Positions 37,301 to 46,455 of a stretch of 64,000 nucleotides of DNA are shown here, piece after piece. The notes beneath the pieces are model-generated. The model was given only the letters and a program-made list of their open reading frames with translations, ran no database searches and had not been told where the DNA came from. The DNA comes from Lethocerus indicus. Its lineage: Eukaryota; Arthropoda; Insecta; Hemiptera; Belostomatidae. The position numbers and the translations under genes are program-made. The first letter of the stretch is position 1. Each line of letters begins with the position of its first letter. The stretch covers positions 43,654,230-43,718,229 of the forward strand of contig JACDQD010000001.1 in NCBI GenBank assembly GCA_019843655.1, given 5' to 3'.

Positions 37301-38740
37301 TATTCAGTGTTATTATTTAATGTCCTTACTAGTATTGAAATTATTATTCATTTGTTTCATATTTGTAATGCAATTTATTATAAATACTTTTTAGCTTGCC
37401 CCTACGATTTTGGGTGAATTTAATCAAAAACCCCAACTTTGTTTTTGATATTCACAAGTCAAATATAGTGGATTCCTGCTTGTCTGTAGTTGCGCAGACT
37501 TTTATGGATTCCTGTTCAACGTCAGATCACAGGCTTGGTAAATTAATTACCAATTAATTATTAATTTAGTGACATTTGTAAGATATGTTAATGTTAATAT
37601 CTTATTTTTCTGAGGTGAAAATGGTTTAAATCTCCTCAATATATAAATTAAAATTATATAACATAATAATTAATACTTACATAAATTGAGTTCCTGTAAA
37701 TTTACCAATCGTGATATTGTATTATTTTATAGGCAAGGACTCACCAAGCTCAAAATTGTTGTATGCAAAGGATATTCCAGTATATAAAGAATGGGTGGAA
37801 AGGTATTATTCTGATATTAAGATAATGCCTGCTATCTCAGATCAAGACATGGGTGCAATGCTAGCAGAAGAGTCCAGGGTAAGCATTTAGAATTACATCA
37901 ACTAAATGTTAACTAAGTTAATTTTTGAGTTCCTAAAAGTAGTTACTTTTTTTAAAGTAGTCAATCAAAAGGGTTACTTTTTAAAACAGGTTTTGTTGAT
38001 ATTTATATAATTTGCAATTTGCACCATTGAAAGTGGCTTCAGCTCAGGGACTTAAGTTAATTATAAGAAATAAGTATTAAGTTGCATGACTTTTTGTTGG
38101 TTGCAATTAAATCGTTAAACTAATCTAGAAATAAAATGTCAATAAATAGTCTAAAGTATTATAGTAATTGAAATTAAAAAACTGAAAATTGAAAATTGAA
38201 ATCAGTCTATAGTAATTGAAATAATTTATTTGATGGATTAATACCTTTTTCTTCTCTACATAGAAGATGGTAAATTATACTGTTCTTTTTATTGGAATAG
38301 AAATATAATATGGTAAATATAACCAGAAAATATCCACCACAATCTGTTTAGTACTTACTGTACTTTGATGTCAGTAACCTTATCTGAGATAAAATCTTAT
38401 CAGTTATTTATTTTACACTGAAGAATCATTCTGTTATTATCAATTCTATAGGCTACACTGTATTAATCTTTCTGAACATATATATTAATATATTTATTTG
38501 AATTGCATGCACATTATGTTGTATTATGTGATTCTTTTATTTGTAACATTGTTTTCTTTCCAGTTACATGCTTCAGAATTCAACACAAATTGTGCACTTC
38601 ATGAACTGTACACATATGCGATGAAGTACAATGAACAGTTGACTGTTACACTGGAAGAGGATGAGTTCTCACAAAAACAGAGACTTGCATATAAGTTAGA
38701 GCAGGTCCACAACATAATGATAGCTGAGTCGAACCCATGA
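632..38740 (+). CDS. PlexA: Plexin A, gene span in window (25 exons, 5' end missing)
   Basis: Transmembrane receptor for class 1 semaphorins in axon guidance; its cytoplasmic part is a GAP for Rap-type small GTPases. Joining the 25 exons below gives 4,611 nt, open throughout, with every splice phase agreeing. Order: C-terminal Sema (residues 1-about 104), PSI1 (about 112-145), PSI2, PSI3, IPT repeats, membrane helix (about 881-903), GAP first half, RBD, GAP second half, stop TGA at 38738-38740. Arginine-finger pair R1068/R1069 and the third arginine R1386 (in LPLRFW) are present, so the GAP looks catalytically competent. It is A-type rather than B-type because of the IWHLVKHHD segment, the [10 protein letters not shown] linker, [20 protein letters not shown] and the C-terminus. 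The start codon and earlier Sema exons lie before base 1. Exon boundaries are read by eye from homology and GT/AG sites, without transcript data. Confidence 0.96.
4151..4169 (+). repeat. Short relic of the hammerhead-like repeat family
   Basis: The stretch GAAGATGGCGAGCAGCCGA matches the core of the repeat copies near 56.5 kb. The downstream GAAAC segment has decayed, and no flanking similarity is obvious. It is short, but too long a match to expect by chance in this window. Confidence 0.4.
5273..5328. repeat. (AT)n microsatellite
   Basis: Uninterrupted alternating AT, flanked by imperfect ATAC units to about 5339. Open frames reading Ile-Tyr repeats across it are artefacts. Confidence 0.97.
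12419..12439. repeat. (GT)n microsatellite
   Basis: About ten TG units, followed by a G/C-rich stretch. Confidence 0.95.
16329..16369. repeat. (AT)n microsatellite
   Basis: About twenty TA units in the large PlexA intron. Confidence 0.97.
18131..18154 (+). other. Isolated tRNA T-arm-like hairpin (B-box sequence)
   Basis: CCAGG, loop TTCGATC, CCTGG forms a perfect 5-bp T-stem with a 7-nt loop and a good polymerase III B box (GGTTCGATCCC). The following CGGCGAT finds no complementary ATCGCCG at tRNA distance upstream, and I cannot fold D or anticodon arms. It is either a chance hit or a relic of a tRNA or tRNA-derived SINE, not an intact tRNA. Confidence 0.35.
19591..19719 (+). CDS. PlexA: PlexA exon b: end of Sema domain
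   Basis: 43 codons, phase 0/0, acceptor gcccgcag, donor gtaagt. Residues 62-104 include the last Sema strands [10 protein letters not shown] and HLYVMT, which lead straight into the PSI domain in plexins. Third positions are G/C-rich, as in the preceding exon. Confidence 0.94.
20211..20228. repeat. Perfect 18-bp palindrome
   Basis: GACTGAGGGCCCTCAGTC reads identically on both strands. The flanks do not extend the symmetry. Confidence 0.9.
22371..22424 (+). repeat. Fragment of the hammerhead-associated repeat family
   Basis: Shares CACACGAAATCTA, GGTATTCCAACCTCTCGCAG and CACAAAACAGGTATT with the copies at 56.2 and 56.6 kb. Only the segment downstream of the hammerhead-like core is present, so this copy is truncated. 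Confidence 0.75.
22503..22556. repeat. Inverted repeat with AT arms and GC loop
   Basis: The left arm GTTTAAATTTAAATATTT and right arm AAATTTAAATTTAAAC are complementary apart from one or two positions. They are separated by a GC-rich centre of about 20 nt, so the DNA can form a hairpin. Confidence 0.8.
24287..24338 (+). repeat. Three-unit minisatellite
   Basis: Three adjacent copies of a 16-18 bp unit beginning CGGTATCTA; the first two share CGGTATCTACACTATA and the third is diverged. Confidence 0.85.
27532..27632 (+). CDS. PlexA: PlexA exon c: PSI1 cysteine knot, first part
   Basis: 33 codons plus 2 nt (phase 0 in, 2 out), acceptor gtttcag, donor gttagt. Residues 105-138 carry the PSI signature [15 protein letters not shown]. 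The frame stays open past the donor, but the homologous continuation is exon d (C-S-L-R-S-D-C), so I end the exon at AACAA. Confidence 0.95.
28316..28460 (+). pseudogene. Decayed duplicate of PlexA exon 'h' inside the intron between exons c and d
   Basis: The sequence aligns collinearly with exon h (30660-30861), including CATTGAAGG, GTGTAACAAGTG, ATTGGTGATAC and TGTGAATCTATGGAA. Small deletions near its left end (about 3, 4 and 5 nt) and many substitutions separate the two. Translated in the matching frame it reads [20 protein letters not shown] beside the parental [20 protein letters not shown]. The frame is closed by a TAA just upstream and no usable acceptor directly precedes it, so it looks like a dead exon relic. 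It sits upstream of its parent, in the same orientation. Confidence 0.85.
29511..29640 (+). CDS. PlexA: PlexA exon d: end of PSI1 and following strand
   Basis: 1 nt plus 43 codons (phase 2 in, 0 out), acceptor tcttcag after an (AT)n run, donor gtaata. It completes PSI1 with CSLRSDC and continues with [12 protein letters not shown] and LQRTTART. Residues 138-181. Confidence 0.95.
29739..29910 (+). CDS. PlexA: PlexA exon e: region between PSI1 and PSI2
   Basis: 57 codons plus 1 nt (phase 0 in, 1 out), acceptor ttgacag, donor gtaagt. Residues 182-239 include [19 protein letters not shown] and [11 protein letters not shown], with the cysteines typical of this extracellular segment. An N-glycosylation sequon (NAT) is visible. 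Confidence 0.95.
30032..30240 (+). CDS. PlexA: PlexA exon f: PSI2
   Basis: 2 nt plus 69 codons (phase 1 in, 0 out), acceptor attccag, donor gtaagt. Contains [11 protein letters not shown], then the second PSI domain with [15 protein letters not shown] and HRCTHD. Residues 239-308. Confidence 0.96.
30451..30582 (+). CDS. PlexA: PlexA exon g: link after PSI2
   Basis: 44 codons, phase 0/0, acceptor atttcag, donor gtaagt. Residues 309-352 include the hydrophobic strand [20 protein letters not shown], which corresponds to the first Ig-like fold region between PSI2 and PSI3. Confidence 0.94.
30660..30861 (+). CDS. PlexA: PlexA exon h: Ig-like region before PSI3
   Basis: 67 codons plus 1 nt (phase 0 in, 1 out), acceptor gttttag, donor gtaaag. 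Residues 353-420 include [22 protein letters not shown] and [10 protein letters not shown]. This exon is the parent of the decayed copy at 28316-28460. Confidence 0.95.
31004..31586 (+). CDS. PlexA: PlexA exon i: PSI3, IPT1 and most of IPT2
   Basis: The longest exon, 583 nt (phase 1 in, 2 out), acceptor ttttcag, donor gtgagt. PSI3: [15 protein letters not shown] then [15 protein letters not shown]1 opens with [20 protein letters not shown] and IPT2 with [19 protein letters not shown], both showing the P-x(n)-GPxxGGT turn of IPT/TIG folds. The donor is placed so that TT plus G of the next exon gives leucine ([13 protein letters not shown]). Confidence 0.96.
31872..32040 (+). CDS. PlexA: PlexA exon j: end of IPT2, start of IPT3
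   Basis: 1 nt plus 56 codons (phase 2 in, 0 out), acceptor ctttag. The donor gtctgg is weak compared with the other exons. Contains [15 protein letters not shown] and [17 protein letters not shown]. The frame stays open for 32 codons past the donor. Confidence 0.92.
32145..32290 (+). mobile_element. tRNA-derived SINE-like insertion in PlexA intron
   Basis: The head resembles a tRNA: an A-box-like GACTCAGGCAGA at 32154-32165 and a good B box GGTTTGAATCC at 32196-32206, with spacing close to a tRNA of the lysine type. A non-tRNA body follows to about 32290. The right edge is uncertain and I see no clear target-site duplication. It fills much of a 288-bp intron. Confidence 0.6.
32329..32448 (+). 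CDS. PlexA: PlexA exon k: IPT3
   Basis: 40 codons, phase 0/0, acceptor cttgtag, donor gtgagt. Residues 671-710 include the IPT turn [17 protein letters not shown]. Confidence 0.94.
32925..33170 (+). CDS. PlexA: PlexA exon l: end of IPT3, start of IPT4
   Basis: 82 codons, phase 0/0, acceptor attccag, donor gttagt. Includes [23 protein letters not shown] and [11 protein letters not shown], the usual step from one IPT repeat to the next. Confidence 0.95.
33410..33586 (+). CDS. PlexA: PlexA exon m: IPT4
   Basis: 59 codons, phase 0/0, acceptor ttaatag. Contains [18 protein letters not shown], then [18 protein letters not shown], and an acidic stretch. I choose donor gttagt (after GTA); a second in-frame donor gtagtt three bases earlier would drop one valine. 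Confidence 0.93.
33777..34026 (+). CDS. PlexA: PlexA exon n: transmembrane helix and juxtamembrane coiled coil
   Basis: 83 codons plus 1 nt (phase 0 in, 1 out), acceptor tttcag, weak donor gtggat. Residues 881-903 (33864-33932) form the single membrane helix, [19 protein letters not shown], followed by the stop-transfer YRRKS. The heptad-like juxtamembrane helix of plexins follows ([19 protein letters not shown]). Retention of the next intron would add 38 codons before a stop. Confidence 0.96.
34257..34521 (+). CDS. PlexA: PlexA exon o: start of cytoplasmic GAP domain
   Basis: 2 nt plus 87 codons plus 2 nt (phase 1 in, 2 out), acceptor ccatag, donor gtacaa. Includes [33 protein letters not shown] and RYFSMRDR, highly conserved in plexins. 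Confidence 0.97.
34607..34744 (+). CDS. PlexA: PlexA exon p: GAP domain, first arginine finger
   Basis: 1 nt plus 45 codons plus 2 nt (phase 2/2), acceptor ttttag, donor gtgagt. Contains [20 protein letters not shown] and ends in HPKLLLRR. The second catalytic-type arginine codon (R1069) is split across this exon junction (AG/G). Confidence 0.97.
34909..35122 (+). CDS. PlexA: PlexA exon q: end of GAP first segment
   Basis: 1 nt plus 71 codons (phase 2 in, 0 out), acceptor taatag, donor gtaagg. Contains [40 protein letters not shown] and [15 protein letters not shown], leading to the RBD. Confidence 0.97.
35394..35550 (+). CDS. PlexA: PlexA exon r: Rho-GTPase-binding domain
   Basis: 52 codons plus 1 nt (phase 0 in, 1 out), acceptor tcaacag, donor gtatgt. 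Ubiquitin-like [22 protein letters not shown] and [17 protein letters not shown]. The RBD binds Rac/Rnd GTPases in plexins. Confidence 0.97.
35812..35915 (+). CDS. PlexA: PlexA exon s: RBD continuation
   Basis: 2 nt plus 34 codons (phase 1 in, 0 out), acceptor tttacag, donor gtaatt. Contains [20 protein letters not shown] and TLNHYR. Confidence 0.96.
36177..36365 (+). CDS. PlexA: PlexA exon t: end of RBD and variable linker
   Basis: 63 codons, phase 0/0, acceptor tttcag, donor gtcagt. [13 protein letters not shown] ends the RBD. The serine-rich linker with [20 protein letters not shown] follows, a segment I associate with insect PlexA. Confidence 0.95.
36493..36597 (+). CDS. PlexA: PlexA exon u: start of GAP second segment
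   Basis: 35 codons, phase 0/0, acceptor atgtag, donor gtaaaa. IWHLVKHHD, then [20 protein letters not shown], nearly invariant in A-type plexins. Confidence 0.97.
36785..36932 (-). mobile_element. tRNA-Arg-derived SINE-like insertion in PlexA intron
   Basis: On the minus strand the head reads GCACCAGTGGCCTAATGG, which matches the 5' half of arginine tRNAs with a perfect A box (TGGCCTAATGG, 36908-36918). A degenerate B box (AGTTTAATTCT, about 36855-36865) lies at tRNA spacing. A short non-tRNA body follows. It ends just before exon v, so the element lies close to an acceptor site. Edges are approximate. Confidence 0.65.
37003..37172 (+). CDS. PlexA: PlexA exon v: GAP domain core
   Basis: 56 codons plus 2 nt (phase 0 in, 2 out), acceptor tttccag, donor gtgctt. 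Contains [36 protein letters not shown] and VVHTWKSN. Confidence 0.97.
37395..37537 (+). CDS. PlexA: PlexA exon w: GAP domain, third arginine
   Basis: 1 nt plus 47 codons plus 1 nt (phase 2 in, 1 out), acceptor ttttag, donor gtaaat. [13 protein letters not shown] carries R1386, the third arginine of the plexin GAP site, followed by [18 protein letters not shown]. Confidence 0.97.
37733..37878 (+). CDS. PlexA: PlexA exon x: GAP domain
   Basis: 2 nt plus 48 codons (phase 1 in, 0 out), acceptor ttatag, donor gtaagc. [25 protein letters not shown] and [15 protein letters not shown] match the plexin C-terminal core. Confidence 0.97.
38564..38740 (+). CDS. PlexA: PlexA exon y: C-terminus and stop
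   Basis: 58 codons plus TGA, phase 0 in, acceptor tttccag. [19 protein letters not shown] and [18 protein letters not shown] form the closing helices, then NIMIAESNP and stop. No PDZ-binding C-terminus of the vertebrate B type (TDL) is seen. Confidence 0.97.
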   Translation, partial: LHASEFNTNCALHELYTYAMKYNEQLTVTLEEDEFSQKQRLAYKLEQVHNIMIAESNP

Positions 38741-40499
38741 AGGAATGCAGAAACTAGCTGCAGACAGTTTGCTCAATCGTCAGTAGGGACAAGGAATCTT
38801 TCCAGAAGTGCCTCATTAGTGATCCTGCTGAAACTTAGTGCGTGTGTGTGCATGTGCAGAGTACATGAAAATTTGTGTATAAATGTTTGTCTGTATCTGT
38901 GAATGAATGTTTGTATGGTCATATGATTGTGTGTGTGTGTGTGCATGGGCTCATGTGATTGGTGTTGAGAGTTCGTGATCTGTGTAAAGTGATGCAGTAT
39001 AAATTCAATATTGCTCCACCACAACACAAATCTGAGAATTTATAATATCTTTATCGTTAAATATTAACAATAATGTATTTCATATCTCGGTTATTACTTG
39101 GATTAAATCACAATTGAGATCAGTGCTTTAATATTAATGATAGTACCTAGATAAGGAGTCTGAAATATAAAGATAGATAAATTCTCAATGTTGGCTGGGA
39201 TTATGTAGAATCAAGTGGAATGGTGGACACAAAGACACTGTTCTGTGCGAAACTTTACCCCTCCCTGCTACCTTGGTTGTGATATTCCCTCTTGTGTTTT
39301 ATAAATGTACTTAACTGTTGCCAGTTTGTATTTTTCCCTGATGTAAATTGGTGTTGTTTATGATGTGCTTGATCAATCATATCGAGTTATCGATGTAGTG
39401 ACAACACATGTCCTTGTTGTACACTCTGCTTATTTCATAAAGATGTTTATATAAGGACTGATCACTTATCAGATTTAATGAGCTACTTTTGAAGTCCTTA
39501 AATAAATAATAAAACATTATTTCATTAGTGTATAGTCAGTATCATTGTTAATAATATTTCTGTAATACTTCCAGTATTTTTAGATGTTTCAACTCTTGGA
39601 AACGATACAGATTAATGTAAGAAACATTAAACATTTAAAAAGATAGGCAGATTGTATGACAAATTTTGTGGGCATTTAAATACATGTGACTATTGATGTA
39701 TGTCAATTGACTGATACTGAGATAATAATTGGGAATTGATCTAGCTATTATATGTACTATTGATGTGTAATTGTTGTATCCCTGCAGGAACCCTATGTGA
39801 TGCCATCTCATCCTAACCTAACATCTTGCCTCGACACTCCAACTACTCACATTATCTCATAGTGTGCTGTACATAATTTATTGTGCCGTAAATGAATCAT
39901 CAATATAGCAATAATATTCTTTTGTGTGTTGAGCATTTTTGTCGATTGGCTTGTCTATTTGACATTTGATAATTTTTGCTCATATTTGGTCCATTCCATA
40001 ACATAGTGTGTTTTGACAATATGATGCATAGATGTTATGATATTATATACATATCCACACATATATGTATATACGTATGTGTGTGTGAATGTGTGTTTAT
40101 GTGCATATGTGTATAATGTACAAATGTGCATCATTTATTTGGTTGTAATTTTAGTACACATATGTATTTCTATGTATGTTTATATATATACATAGGTATA
40201 TGTATGTTTATGAATTTTCTACTGATAATCTGTCCTTTTTTTATGTCAAACCTACTTATATTATAAAGTATTTATACAGTGTGACTTTTTGTAATTACTA
40301 GTAAGTGGGTTTGATGCATTGAACAATGCCTTTGCACTCATGCATTCATGGTGTTTTAAGGTCAAATGCTTGTTACCAGTTACAATTTTATAACACTTTT
40401 ATTTTGTATTTAATGATATTTAATTGTATGTACATACATATATGTGTGTGTATATATCTATATGTGTATACATATCTGTACTTATGTACATGTTTTATA

Positions 40500-40560
<61 letters not shown>

Positions 40561-43500
40561 ACACACACACACAATTTTCCTGTTTTGGGGCATATTAACA
40601 GATTATTGCAATGGAGGCTAACCATATAACCTTAAATCCAATTTTGTATGCTTCAGTATTTTCATGTTCAATAATATATATCTTCTTTAAGATCATTTCA
40701 TCTAAATTTGTTTGTTCTTTCTCTCTGAGAACATAGAGTAGAGAAAGTATTAATTGAGGCTGATAAGCAACACTTATTTGAAAATAATTACTGCATGTTT
40801 GACTGCACATTTTAACACTGTTTAAAAATGAATGTTGTTTGTAAAAGATAATAGCTTGTAATTGTATCCCACTTAAACTTCTTTACTGTGTGTCTAATAA
40901 TATATTGGTATTGGTTTACTGTATTTATAATGTTATTAATTGCTTTTAATAAATTCGTCATACGTACATAATATAACTTATTTTGTTGAAAAATTTGGAA
41001 TAGTCACATTAATTGTTCGATTAATTGGGGATGATCTCAAAATTTCTTCATTATTACCCTTTCATACATTGGGGGTATACAAAATGTCATGAGGTTCAAT
41101 TACCTGTCCATACAGTGGATAATATCATTTCAATGTATCCCAAAAGACTAGAATGTTGGTCTAACTAATGACCCATTAAGGCTGATTGAAAGGTGATCCT
41201 GAAGACATTCCTATGCTAATCTCACACGTGATTAGTAGTGTCAATGTCTGTTGCTGGGCAAACAAATGTCATGTTTGACATATGTTAAACTTGAATTCTG
41301 GTTGTGAATGCCTACAATGTTAAAGTGTAAAAATATATTTTTAATTTTAATGTTTAGTATTTTTATAATTTATTTATCACACTATATCAATGGGAAATTA
41401 TTTAAATTATTATTTAGGACAAATTTTACATAATTTATATTACAGTTGTGAGTTGTAATTTATATATAATATTAACGACTGTCATTAAAATTTGAGAAAG
41501 CTATGTTCCATTATAGAAGCTACATTATTAGCAATTTCTGTTACAAATATTATTTTAAAAATTTTGTATTCATTCCAATCCAATATTTATTAATGTAATA
41601 TATTAAGAATCCGTCCGCTAGATGTACAGATTGAACACAAGGGAATCCTCATCTTTTTAAACATTATAAAATATTTTTATAATAAATCATTATAAAAGCA
41701 CACAAAGTATTGGAAGTAGTCTGTGGGTTAGCCTCCATTATTAATTAGAGTAATTATATTTGTATATTTTCAAATTTATTTTATTTAGAGTCATGCCATA
41801 TTATTTTAGAAACATGCAATATTTATGTTTATATTTAGTTCCTTTATTTACTGTATATATTAGTACTTAACATAGTATCCTATGTTATAAACTACTACTT
41901 TTGGAAGATATATGAATTGACCTTTCACAGACTGTTCATTTTTTGCTGTTAACCTTATAAAGTAGCCTTTTATGTTTAGTTTGCATAACAGATAACTTCT
42001 TGTGACATATATGATTTATTTGTGTCACGAAAGTAAATAACTTTGGCAAAAATATTCTGTATAATGATCTATTATTTCTATTACATTATTTATGTTTAAA
42101 ATTTGTTTGGAAAGAAACAGATAAATTGATGATTTTACAATAGGAATGGTTGTAATTGTTTTCAAAATTTAGAAAAAAATTTTATATTTATGTTTGAGGG
42201 CACATTTTAAATCAATTAACTATCCATCTCAGATTTTTAAAATTACCTAAAAATTGTTAATATTTAACAATAGTATTACATGAAATACTAGACTTGAGTC
42301 CATTTGTATGTGTGAAATATTTAATTATTTTCCATATTTATTTTTACAATTAACTTATTTGTTATCTACCTCTGTGCTCAATGGTATAAACTGTTACTAT
42401 CATAATTTTATTTTTTGATGATTTTTTTTTCAAGTTCATTCCTAGAGGTACGAGAGTGGGGTAAATTGATTTATAAATAATGTTAGCCATAATGATATTA
42501 ATTTCACGTGTTTGCTATTTTGTTTTAAATATATGAATCATAGGCCTTATAATACCAAATTTTGAAAAAACTTCAATCTTTTTTTTAAAACGTGTATTAC
42601 AGTATTTTTGTATTTTTTTATATATATTTGTTCATCATGAAAATATTATTATACTTGTATTTTTGGAGAGATAATTAATTTAAACAAACATTACATCTCA
42701 TACTTGTTAAAGTGCTGATTAATCAATGCAGCCATTAAATTGTGTAACATTTTATTATGTAAGGTAAAGTTCTTCAGCTATTTTTATCATGAAATATTTT
42801 TAACATAATGTTTATTGATTTTGATTCTCTTTATTTTCCCTATATAAGTGCCTAATGGTTATAATAGATTATGTATAAAGTACAAATAATACGGTTCTTC
42901 ATTATAGGAGTAGCATACACTGGTTCAGTTTTTCAATCAGTGTGGTAATTATAAGGCCATAAAATTCACTTTTTTGTAATATTTAGTTAATTGTAGAAAT
43001 ATTACAGAAGAACTGTGAAGAATTTGCTGGAAATATGGGTCATAGTACAAATAAATTTGTTAAAATTTTGTTGTCTCAAAGATACTGCTGTTTCTAGTAC
43101 TAGAGCATTTGCAATTTATTTTTTTCTGTAAACATGATTATGTTAAAACTGCAGGTTGTAAATTCATAAGACAAAATCGACAGTTTCATAAGGGTAAAAA
43201 GACGCTAATCAGAACTTGCATGGTGTCCATTTTAAATTAATGTTCATAAATCGATATTTAAGAAGTTGTTATTTAAATGTTACCTCTGTGATTTTTTGAT
43301 TTAAATAACATTTAAAATGGTCTATGTGTCTATGGTATTTAGATGTGAATTTCTGCAGTTTTAACTGTGCCCTCGATATTTATGCAGTTAATTAATTATT
43401 TAAAACTTTTTTTTGAAGACAACATTGTAATTTGTGGATGTGTATATAATGTTTTTACAGATTGTATTTAGTTAATTTTTACTGGAATATATTTAGTTGA

Positions 43501-43900
43501 AAATCATGTGGAAGTCAATAATAATTTTATATTGTGCCGAAGTCCTTCATTTGTGAGTTAGTGATCATCATTTCAGACACTGGGCATAGTTTAAACCAGG
43601 AATTATAGCTCAAGTAAATAGTTTCTTATGAAAGTTTACTAATAGAATAATGATTTGTAGCTCTGGTCTTTGCTGCCAGATTATCAAATAGAGGAATACA
43701 GTTTAAAATAAAATGTCCATTACCACCTTTAATCCTGTCAGAATTTGAAATGTTTACTTTAAGGCCTTCTGATTGTTGTTTAAAGAGAATAATGTAGATT
43801 AATCATGTGGAACATAACTTTTCTTCATTTTGTTGTTTAGTATTATGTTATATCTCCATTAAATATGGATTCTGTGGTTAAAATTATGTCTGTTATGTGT
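38741..43900 (+). other. PlexA: PlexA 3' UTR and AT-rich downstream region
   Basis: No coding signal. The DNA stays AT-rich and CpG-poor, like the gene body. AATAAA poly(A) signals occur at 39501-39506, 40948-40953 and 43707-43712, among others. The extent of the CpG-poor block suggests that the longest transcript may run to about 43.7 kb, but which signal is used cannot be read from sequence alone. Confidence 0.55.
40506..40573. repeat. Compound (AT)n-(AC)n microsatellite
   Basis: About 26 AT units run directly into about seven AC units. It lies within the presumed PlexA 3' UTR region. Confidence 0.95.
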
Positions 43901-46300
43901 TGTGTGGTTTGCTATGGATGTATGTTGATGTCTTCCAGCTCCCTTGCTACACTCGTATTTTTGTTGTAATAACACTTAGGTGTGAGAGACACGAATTGAG
44001 CACACGTGCGTTTATCACCAGCATTGCCACAAGAGATGTTGTCAGTGTTTGGTGCGGTGTCATGTTAACTTTCTATGTTTAATGTCGGCACAATTGATCG
44101 AGGACCAAGTTTATTCTGTGTGATTTTTAATAACCTCTTCTTTTTGGTGCGCCTACAAAAGTGTATATGTGTATATTTATATTACAACCAATATATATGT
44201 ACACACATATATTAGTATATAATAATACTTGTATGTAAAATTGTTCAGTGTTGTATCAACACCTATCAAACCTATCAAAAGGTGTACTGTTATGCAACAA
44301 TTCTCAACGAATATCTATAACTCTAATTGACAAGCTCTATTTATAAGGTAACTGTAACATAACAAAGGCTGTATGTTTAGTTCCAAATGTGATAACCTAG
44401 CTGGTTGTTTGGACAGGTCCATTCCAACCATTTCTTCTTTTTTTTTATTACTGACTTGCCAAATACTCAGTCGCATTGCACATGTAAATATAATTTGCTT
44501 CGATTCTATGTACTGTATGGAGTGTCAAATTGTTTATAAAATATATATTAAAAACGTTGGTACCTAAAAAACTAATAATTTTATCATTTTGACTGTATGC
44601 TCAGTGTTTTGTCACTAAATCATGGCAGTTTTTTAAAGAAAAAATTGTGGTTTTTTATTCTCACCACCTACGCTTACTGTGAATCTGTAAAATCCTATAG
44701 TAGAATCTGGGGTAGGTGCCAATTGCTGAGATGTAAAAGTAATTCTAAGTTTTTTGATAAACCATGGGAACTCATAATTGCTCAATCATTTTTCACCCGC
44801 CCCATGATCTTACAACTTACATGTCGACTCTTTACTCTTAATCAAAAACTATTTCTTATTTTATTTTTGTCGATATTTTTAATGATAAATGTAACAGTTG
44901 TTGTACAAAACTGAGTCAAATTTCTGTTAATATAGAAGTTAGACTTTAAAAGGCGTGTACACTTTTATGAACCATTTTTCCGTTATAATAATTCTTTAAG
45001 TAATTATTTTCGCTTTAAATGTAGTTTGCTTAATTTTTTGATTTTTTGATATGGAAGTATCGTTCTCTAATCAAATTAAACGTTAATATCCCAATATTTG
45101 CAAAAGTATCATTTCAATTTAATATTGTAATAATTACAAAAAATTATTCATAATTAATTTATTACTCATTTTTACGAGAAACGTAAAAACAAATAACAAT
45201 TTATGGATAAATACTATTTAATGCAAGTTTCAATTTAATAATAAACGGTTAATTTTGGGTGAATTAACACTCGTTTATTATTACCACTGTGACTAGAAAA
45301 ACAATTTCTTCCGTTATTATTTTCAGAAAATTTTTAGTGCAATTTAGTAAAGTCAAATGTCGGTTTCTGATACCTAGGGATCCTACGCCTTCAGGTAAAG
45401 TTGTGTCACTTTCAGAAATTTTATCAAAAGAGTCGATTTTAGCCAATTGTCAATTAAGTTTGAGGCATTGACTTATGCAATCAGAGGAACTGCACTCAAA
45501 TCCTCCTAATTCAAACACATCTTCGAAAGGTCTTCAGACACGAAATTAAATTAATGGAATATATAATTGAATTGCTTGCATTAAATTTTACCCTGAAAAA
45601 AATAACCCCGCTTCGTCAAATTAATGCGCAATTCGGGCTGATCAATAAACAACTGTAATGGATGTAATGCATTCTCCATTCGTCCTTAGGCTTTTTCCAG
45701 GTTTTTCCCTTCGGATGGAAAATTGGATTTCAAAGCTAAATTTCAGGAAGTCGTAATGGCCTCTCGTCCTACGTTAGACGTTGACAACGAGCCCCGTTAG
45801 TGACGGGATCAAGACCATTAATTGTCTAGCAGTTCCATTCGGAGGTAAGAAGGTGTGGCCAACGTTTTAAGTACGGATATGAACTCCACACCTGGGTTAT
45901 AGAAATCAAAATCTCTTCGGGAAACGATCGACTACTAAATAAATAAGGGAATACATTTCACCGGCGTCAGTTATTTAGGGGTGAATGTACGAAAACGGTA
46001 TAGAATAAATATTTTTCCTAATTTTCTCCCCCTCGGTCAGCTATAGAGTGACTTAAGTGCGGGCCTACGGTGGATAAGCCCGGTAGGATTCGTGTATAAA
46101 TTCAATCGCCGGGTAGTAACAGAGCAAAACAATCACTCGTATATCCAGACGAGAGAACGAACTAAACGAAAAAAAAATAGCGCAAGAAGAAGTCACAAAC
46201 GGATTAAAAATTTCCGTCCGCAAGGTACCTGCCACCGTCGGTAGACGACGCAAACTACAAGCATGAACCCGCGACGAAGAATTGATTCAGTCCGGTTGTA
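43900..46300. other. Transition from CpG-poor to CpG-rich DNA, no gene seen
   Basis: CpG becomes more frequent from about 43.9 kb and is common after 45 kb. The open frames are short and unrecognised. Confidence 0.6.
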
Positions 46301-46425
46301 ATAACCAGTCAGGCAATTTCAGTGGACAACTTCCAGAATGCCACCCGGTGGAGGGAAAACAAAGCGGAGCGAGGATTTCGCCCCGAGGAACAGGGTGCCG
46401 GGTGAGGGCCCGTTTTATTTCCGAC

Positions 46426-46433
46426 TATAAAAG
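46426..46433 (+). promoter_or_regulatory. Candidate TATA box
   Basis: TATAAAAG in GC-rich DNA, with an initiator-like CTCAGG whose A lies 30 bases downstream (46456), the canonical TATA-to-start distance. It would drive + strand transcription towards the candidate first exon. Sequence pattern only. Confidence 0.4.
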
Positions 46434-46455
46434 CGGACAATAACTGGGGCGGCTC

